Below are positions 6,811 through 15,800 of a DNA stretch of 27,566 nucleotides, piece by piece. Every line of letters starts with the position of its first letter. The first letter of the stretch is position 1. Location of the stretch: positions 1 to 27,566 of the forward strand of contig JAITBX010000094.1 of NCBI GenBank assembly GCA_031283405.1. Reading direction: 5' to 3'. A program made the translations under genes and the position numbers. The stretch comes from Burkholderiales bacterium. Lineage in GTDB: Bacteria > Pseudomonadota > Gammaproteobacteria > Burkholderiales > Casimicrobiaceae. The notes below the pieces were generated by a model. That model was not told where the DNA came from. It made no database searches and worked only from the letters and a program-made list of their open reading frames with translations.

Positions 6811-9800
6811 TCAGTTCCACCACCGCTTGCGCTGCCAGAACGCCAGCCCCGTCAAGAGTCCGATCAGCATCAGCAGCGCTTTCGGGTCGAGCGTCGGAAT
6901 CGGCTCGTTGGCGTTTCTCTTCGCTATCGCGTAGTTGATGATGATGGTGCCGGCCGCATTCACGGTGTATGGCAGCGACGGGTTTGTCGTCGGGCCGACG
7001 AAGTAGAAGCTGCTGTTCAACGCCGGCAACGTTCCCGCAACAGCCGAGCCGCACGTCGTTCCGGATGCGATGGAGGCTTGCGATTCATCGCCTTCCGCCA
7101 ACGGCAGGCTGTACGTCTGAGTGCCGCAGGTAACGTTCGTGGTCAGGATCGAGCCAATGGTGTAGCCCGATCCGGCCATATCGGTCACGACGCCCTGCAC
7201 GAAGGTAACCACCGGCGACGGGAACGTTGTCACTTCATTGGTCACACCAACAGTCCTTCCTGTCGATTGCATACTCGCAATCTTCGACGGGTTGATCGTC
7301 GGCGAGTACGCATACGGCCAAGTCAGCGTTCCCGGCGGCGTTTCGCTGATGATCACGGTGTCGCTCACCAGCATGTCGGTCGTGCCTACCCAGCCGCCGC
7401 GCAGTTGAAGCGTCTTGGGACTCAACGAAGAGGTCGCCACAATGTCGAACAGCGTCATCGGATCATGACCCGACATCGCCGACCCATAAGTGTCGATCAC
7501 TGTCTTGCTCACGGTCAGCGGCGCCAACGGTACCGAGCCCGGCAGCAACTCGTTCTCGACGGATACTGAAACTCCATTGGCAATATCGGCATCGCTCATC
7601 ACGAACTGAGTCGGGAAGATGGTCTTGCGCGATGTACCGCCGCTGATGTTGGCGCCGGAGGTATTCTCGCTCACCGTACACTGCACGTTGGTCGGCATCC
7701 ACACGGTGTCCGACCCCGTCGGCGCAAAGTGGAGGACTTCGCTCTCCGCTCCGCACGTCAAGGTGACATCAAAGTTTCCGCTCACATAAAGCCCGTTCGG
7801 ATCCATCAATGTCTTGGTGACGATTACCGGCGCATTGTCTGCACTCAAGTTGATATTCGTTGTCAGGTTGGTACACGTCAAACCTGCTACGTCAGCAGTA
7901 ACCACAGCCATGCCTGCAAGCGGAATGACGTTCGGGCTGGTGTAGGTCACCGAGCATGAGCCGGTTGTGGCGCTCGTTGTGCACGACGTCGCCGACAATG
8001 TCCCGTAGCCGCCTGTCGGCAACGTAAAGGTCACCACGGTCGATGTCGGCACATTGCCGTTGGCGTCTTTCAACGTCACGGTAATGGTCGAAGTGCTGCC
8101 GTTCGCTCTCAACGACGACGAACTTGTCACTATGGACGATGTCGTGCAATCAGGCGGATTGATAATCGTGTCGATATAATGCGTTGCCGTATCGTCCGTC
8201 GGCGTATTCGCGACACTCGACACAATAAACGGATTGGTTTGACTGTACGTTTCAGGTTTCCATTCGTAACCGCTGGCAGGCGTCGGCCAAGAGGTCGTGC
8301 TTGCAGTACAACTGCTGCCCGCCGGCACATTGAATGTCGATTTATCACCCACAAACATATCCGGCGTCCAGATGTACGGCGCAACGCCGCAATCCAACTT
8401 CATTCCGAAGGCAACGTTGTTGTCGTACTTGCTCAAATCGCCATCCACCAGATTGGTCAGTCTCACTTCGTTGAATATCCCCGTCACCACCATGTTCTGG
8501 ATGGTAGCGAGTTGATCGCTCCTCAACGTCGTCGTCGTCGGCGAGATGTTCGCTACGTAGCGGTAAATGCCAGACAGCGCCGGAATCGTCGGTTCACTGA
8601 CGGTACATTGTGCCCCCAGCGTGCCTTGAACGGTTCCTTTCTGACCCGCCAGCAGGTTGAAGGTCGCCGGCGTTGTGCCTGCGCAATCTACCAGTATGCC
8701 GAACACGTTGTCCGCACTGTGTGCGCCATAGTTGTCGAGCACGGTCTTGGCTACGGTCAGCTTGCCCTTGGTGATGGGGCCGGCCGCAATCCGGTTGGTA
8801 ATGTAAACGTCAACCTGGTTGGTGCCCATGGTGAATCCCGACGGCGCAATCACGTAGGTGTTGTTGTTGCCGCTGCCGCCGATGATGGCCGCAGCCGGTT
8901 CGGCTTCTTCAACGGTACATGTCGCGTTTTCCGGAGCCCAGATGGGATCGGCGCTGTTGTCTTCACCACTGGCCAATTGCAATACAACCGGCGTAGCAGC
9001 GCCGCAAGTCACGGTGATGTCGAACTTGCCGCCTTGGTAAGCGCTACCGACCGTGTCGTTCACCGTCTTGTGCACGATGACTTTGAACCAATTTATCGGC
9101 TGAATATCATGGGTGACGACTTCGTTTTTGTCGCCATCCACGATAAACGGAACATCCGGGTTGAAGCTCTCGCCGGCCCACTTGTAGCCGGTGTTGATCG
9201 CCGGCTTGCTGCCGATGCTCACGTTACAGCTCTGCCCTTCTGCCACGGTGTAGCTCGAAATCGCACCAAGAACCATCGGCACCGGATCAAAGTCATAAAC
9301 CGTGCCTGTGCCGCAGTTCAGAGCCACCATGAACATACCATCGTTGTCGAACGCGGTCGGTGTCGGATCATTCGAAACTGCATTTCTCAGGGTCACGGTG
9401 TGCGTCACGGTTGACGTCGGAATGATGGTGTTGGTCACGATCACGTCAAGTCCTGCCGCCGGCAACCGCGAGGTGGACGGCGAGATGCTCGGCGCGTACT
9501 TGTAACCCGCTTTCGGCGATGGAAGCGTCGGCTCGGTGATGGTGCAGTTCTGCCCCACTTCGCCTTCGACAGAAGCGCTCCAGCCTGCTTTCAGCGCGTT
9601 TGCGCCGGTGAAGGACGCCAGGGTCGTGCCGTTACAGGCCACGTCGATTCCAAAGGTGTTGGTCGGAACATCTTGCGATAGCGCTCCGGCCACTTCCTTG
9701 GTCACGGTCACCCACGCTTTGACGATGTTCGGCTTGTTGGGTTCGATCCGGTTCTCCACCAGAACATCCTGATCGTCGTCAACGGTGAATTCCGACGGCA

Positions 9801-12800
9801 AGATCATCGCGGTATAGCCGTTGGCCGGCTCGGCCAGGGTTATATGGTTTTCGGTCACGGTACAAACACTGTTGGATAGCGTCTGAACAGAGTCACTGCC
9901 TCCATTGGCCAAGGTCATGGTCTTGCTGACGACCTTGGTGGCCTTGGTGTCGTCGCTGTAGCAATCCACCTGAACGCTGAACGTGCTGGTGGTCGAGCCA
10001 CCGGTCACGCTCTTCTTCACGGTAATCAGCTTCATCGGCGCCGGAATGATGGCGTGGGTCGCCGTTTCGTTCATCGCCGCGTTCACGGTGAATTCGCTTT
10101 CCGGGTTGTAAAGGGTTCCGGCGACTCCGCTGTTATCCCACTTGTAGTTGCTGTCGAGCATCGGCAGCGGACGTGTCGTCGTTACTATTGCACAAATCGT
10201 TCCGGCCGGCACGTTGACATCCCTCGTGTCGCCAACGCTTTGCGAGATGGTGTAGTCGTAGTCCGGATTCGTGCCGCAGGTCATCGACAGCACGAACGGC
10301 TGGGTGGCGTTGTACGACGCCAAGGCCGCCGCGCTGCTGGGCACCGCGATCACCGCGTTGCTCACGGTCACCGGATAAAGGGTGCCCGTCACAACCATGT
10401 TCTCGATGGTGAGGGTGACTCCCGGTGTCGCGCCATTGTCCGCTTGCAGGGTCACCGTACCGGTGTTGTTCGCCACATAGTGATAGGGCGAAGTCGCAGC
10501 CGGTATGGTCGGCTCGGTGACGACGCACCGTTGACCAAGGGTGCCTTGCACGGTTCCGACCCAGCCGTCTCTCAGGGTGAGGTCTGCGGCGTCCTGACCC
10601 GGACATTCAACGCGAATGCCGAAGTCGTTGGTCGTCGCGAGGAGGTCGTTCGCTTTGTTGGAACCGGTCACCATCTTGACCACTCTCAACGTCGCTTTGT
10701 CGAGCGAACCGGCGGTAATGTGGTTGGTCACGCCAACGTTGACATCTTCATCGCTCGGCACGGTGAATTCGGACGGACTGATGGTTGCGGTGTTGCTGTT
10801 GCCGCTGCCGATCACGCTCGCGCCCGGTTCATTTTCGGTCACGGTACAGGAATTGCCGATCGGAACCAGCAGTTGATCAAACTCGCCACTACCAAGCTGC
10901 ATGGTCTTCGTATAGGCCGCACCGCAGTTCAGGATAACGGTGAACTTGTCGAGAGCCGCAAGGCCGGTCACGGTCTTGGTGACTTTGACCCACTTGAACG
11001 GTGTGCGCGTCAGCGGATGGGTTACCACTTCGTTCACGGCAGCGTTCACCACGAACTGGCTGTCCGGATCGTAGGTCGGCGTATCCCAATTCCAGGTCAG
11101 CGGGTCATTGATCAGCGGACGAGGCTCGAGTTTGACCACGGTGCAGATCGAACCGCTCAGCACGTAATAGCTCGAGATGTCACCCACAAGCATTTGCGAT
11201 GTGCGACGGAATGCGCCGCAGGTCAGATCGAGGATGAAGCTGCCGTTGTTGTCGTACAGGCTCGGCGTTTGGTCGCCGGTCACGGCGTTTCTCAGGGATA
11301 CGGGGTAATACGTTCCCGGATACGGCATGACTGCATTCTCAACTTCCACGGAAACACCCGTGGCGCGCAGCTTGGTCGTCGAGGGCGAAATGTACGGCAC
11401 GTATTGGTAGCCCGCCAGCCCCATCATGGGGAGCGACTCGGCGATCGTGCAGCTTTCTCCTACCGGACCTTCAACGGTCGCGGTTTGGTTTTGTCTCAAC
11501 TGGAAGGGCGACGCCGGCGTCACGGTGGTGCAGACGACGCTGATCTCAAACTCTTTGAGCGGATCGTGTCCCGCCGCAATGTTGCCGGCGTCTCCTACCA
11601 CGCTCTTGTGGATGGTCATCACGCCTTTGGGCACAGAACCACTGACGATCTTGTTGGTGATCTGAACGGTTTCGTCAACGCCAGCCACCACGGTGAAGTT
11701 CGTCGGCGCTATCGTCGCCAGGTTGGTGTTGCCACTACCAATTACGGTAGCGTCAGGCTCGGCTTCGGTGACGGTACAGACGGATCCGACCGGTACGACG
11801 ATGGAGTCTTCTCCACCATTGACCAGATTCATGGGTTTGTTATAACCGCCGGTACAGCTTACGTTAACCGCAAAGGTCGCGCCCGCTACATATCCCGTGC
11901 CAGTGACCGTCTTGTGGACGGTGATCTTTTGTCCGCCAAGGCCAATGGTGGCGCTCAAACTACCGCAGGCAAAGGCAGGTGAGCTTGTCGCGGTAACGGT
12001 GGCGATGCCTCCGGCCGGTATGGTGCTCGGACTGGTGTAGGTCACTGTGCACACGCCGCTCGCGTTGGTCGTGCATGATTGAGCCGACAAGGTGCCGTAA
12101 TCCACTGAAAGGTTCACTGTGATTGACGGAACAAGGGTGCCTCTGTCGTCTTTCAACGTCACTGTCACGGTCGAGGTGCTCGTGCCGTTCGCGTCCAGCG
12201 ACGACGGATCCGCTATTACACTCGAATTCGTGCAGTCAACGTCGCCGATACTCTTCTTGATCTGGTGATCCACTACCGCAGTTTGCGCGCTCGTCACCGG
12301 ATTGGTCAAGCCACTGACCGTGTCGCTGCTCCACTCGTAATTCGCGTTGTTGGGCAGTGTCGGTTTTGTATTCGTCACCACGGTACAGTTGGAGCCGGTC
12401 GGAACCGGATAGGTGTAGATGTAGCCTGGTCCTTCCGCCATGTCCTGGGTATAGGTCGTCGCGCCGCAGTTCAACGTGATGTTGAACAGGCTGCCGGCCA
12501 CATAGCCCGATCCCGTGATGTCGCCGCTCGCGGCTTCGCTCACGGTGTTCTTCACGCTCACGTTCACCATCGTCTGATTGGTGACGATGTTGTTCACGGT
12601 CGCGCCGTCGTCGGCGTCCATCGGGCCGATGGTGCCGGGCAGGAAGGCCGGCGCATAGTGGTAGCCGTTCAGCGCCGTGGCCGCAGCTTCTGTAATGGTG
12701 CAGGTCGCGCCTTTCGCCACTTCAACATGTGCGTCTTCGTCACGCATCAGGCTCACGGTCTTGACGCTGTTGGGATCGGGGTCACAGGTGACGGTGATCG

Positions 12801-15800
12801 CAAATTTGGCGTTCGGGTCGTGATCGGCTGTCGTGCCGGTCACGATTTTGCTCACGGTCAGCACTTGTGTTGCTGTCGTGCCGGCGGTGATGGCGTTGCT
12901 CACTATAAATTCGCGGAAGTTCTCCTGACTCACCACGATTTTCGACGGATACGTCGCTTCGTTGGTGTAGCCTGCTTTCACAACAGTTGCCGGCGGCGCC
13001 GCCTCGGCGATCGTACAGATGTCGCCGGGGTGCGCCAGTATGGTTGTGTCGCTGTCGCCATCGGCCAGATGCAAGGTGGTCGCAACGCCGTTACAGGTAA
13101 CGGTGATGTCAAACAAGCCGCCGGCAACATAACCGTTTGCTTTGTCCGAGGCGGTGACGGTCTTGGTCACTTTGAGGTTTACCGTTCCCGACTGCTGAAT
13201 ATCGTGGTTCTCGGTCGCGGTCATGCCGTTCGTCGCTGTGAACGGACTGGACGGCGTGCTGGTATGCGCGTACCAAACGTAGCCTGAATTCAACGTCGGC
13301 AGTTTCGACGGCGACGTGTCGGTCGAAAGCGCGCAAACGGCGTTCATCGGCACGTTATAGAGGGAAGTATTGCCTTCCGTCATGGTGTTGGTCGATTTGA
13401 AGTCCACGCCGCAGTCCAGCGTCACGTCAAAGTTGCCGGGCGAAACGTAGCCCGAGGGCGCGATCAGGCCGGAAACGGTGTTCTTGACATAAACCTTCCA
13501 CAGTAACTGATCCGTCACGCGGTTCGTCACATACACATCATTGTTCGCGCTCACATTGTCAATGGTGCTCGGCGAGATGTCCGGAACGTAGGTATAGGCG
13601 GGATTCGTCGGGTTCGGCCTTGTCGCCAGCGGTTCGTCGATCGTGCAGTCCGTTGCGCCGGCGCTCACGTCCACGTGACCGATTTCGTTCTTCCTCACAT
13701 TCACTGTCTTATTGTCAGCATCGCCCGCAGTACAGGTGACGGTAATCGGGAAGACTGCGTTCGGATCGTCTGCGCCGAACGTGTCGATCACGGTCTTGTG
13801 AACGGACAGCGTATAGGGCGGATTCGGATCGGAGGTGATGGTGTTGACGATGGAAATGTCGCGCTGACTTTCCGCCCCCAGCACGACGATGGTGGACGGA
13901 TAGGTCGCTTTGTTGGTCGCGCCCACTCTCAGCGTCCCCGACGGCACTGTTTCCTCAATGGTGCAAGTGTCGCCGACTTTCGCGGTGACTTTATCGCTGT
14001 CGCCATTGGCCAGATGCAGTGTGTCGAGCAGAATACCGTTACATTTCACGGCGATATCAAACTTGCCGCCGCTAACGTAGCCGCCTACGTTGTCAACCAC
14101 GGTCTTGGTGATCACGATGTCGCGGTCGGTCGTCAAAGAGATATCAACTGTCTTGTTGCCGGCGCCGTCAATGGCTGCCGTCACGGTGGCTTTCGCTGCG
14201 CCGTTTATCACAGGCGGGCTGGTATAAGTCACCGAGCACGCGCCGGTGACTGCATCTGTCGTGCAGGTGAGCGGACTGATTGTGCCGTCCGTCGAAGCAG
14301 GCACCGAGAAAGTCACCAAGGTCGGCGTGGTGTAGATGTTGTTGCTGCCATCTTTCAACGTGATGGTCACTTGCGATTGACTCGTGCCGTTCGCGGGCAC
14401 TGACGTCGGATCCGCCACCAGGGTCGAGTTGGTCGTACTGATCGGGCTGTTGGTAAAGGTAATCAACACGCCCGCTGCGGGACTAACCGGCATTCCGCCG
14501 ATATTGGCGGTCACGGTTGCGGTTCCCGTCTCGGTACTGGTAATGTGTACCGTGCAACTGCTGGTGTTATCCAGAACAGTGCATGAGTTCGCGCTGAAAG
14601 TTCCCTTGTCGCTCGCGCCTTTGCTGAAGCTGACGGTGGTCGGGCCGATGGAAGTCGTTACCGCGCCGTTCGCGTCTTTCAGCGTCACGGTCAACACCGA
14701 AAAGTCCGTGCCGTTCGCCGTCACGGATGTCGGGCTGGCCGTCAGTTCGGATTGCCCCGCAACATACGCGTTGACGAATTGCCGCGATTGCGAGCTGCAT
14801 GTGTTTGGATCGACGGCGCATTTACCTACATCCGTCCCATCCAGCTTGGCATTGATGGTAAAGGTTCCGGAATTCGCGCTTGTCCAGGTTACGGTACAAG
14901 TGCCCGACGCATCGGTCGTGCATGTGCCTGCCGCAAAAGTTCCCGTGCTTCCCTGCGCCAGCGTGCCGCCGCTAACCGTCAACACGATGGGTATGTTTGA
15001 TTGAGGAACGTTCGACGCATCGTTCGCCGTCACGGTCACTGTATAGCTGTCCGTATTCGTATGAATCGGACCCGCCGGCGTTACCACCAGCGTGGAATTT
15101 TCCGGTGTCGCGCTTGCGAAAGCGTTGGTGAATAAGCAAGTCACGTCGCTGCCCATCACCAAATCAGAGCCTTTGACAGTGACAGCAGTGTCCGTTGAGG
15201 TCGTGCTTATCGGCGTCAGAGTGACCGAATCAAAACAGGAAACGGTCATCTTCCATTTGTCGCCGGGCGCCGGCGGCGTCTGCGTAATCGTCACATCCTG
15301 CGGCGAAGCGTTGGTTATCGCGTGTACTACGCCGGATGCTTCAACGACCGTCGCGCCCGCCGTCGTCGCCGTCAATGTTGATGAGTTGCTTGACGGAGAT
15401 GTGTTGCTGATTTCACTGGTGAATGCGTAATTGAAAGCAGCGGGCGAAGCAAAATTGCCACTCCCTATCAACTGAACCCGAATCAACGCTGATGCTTGCC
15501 AAGTGCGATAGTCCTCGACTTCGCCGTCAATCACCCAGGGTACCGTTGTACTGGTGCTGCCAATAGCCTGCTGCCCAGCGCCCGGCGCGGCCGCAGTGGA
15601 TTGCGGCGGCAAGCCTTGGGTTGAACTGAAACGGAAGCGCGTAACGATGGGATCCAGCGTATTCCCCGTGTTTCGCGTTGCGTAATTCGTAATATTGATT
15701 TCCCCGGTCGAACTCTGAAGATCGGTGAACTTCGTTGCAACGGCATTTGCGGCATTCGCATTGTCCGAAACATTCAAATAGCCTTTTGAACTGAAATCGC

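Noticed and set aside
5995..6934. Overlapping plus-strand open frames in the repeat region
   Set aside because: Their codons consist of palindromic repeats with no recognisable domains or ribosome sites.
8179..13287. Long plus-strand open frames opposite the giant gene
   Set aside because: They mirror the repeated domains of the minus-strand gene and have no start signals; His/Arg-rich composition is typical of antisense frames.
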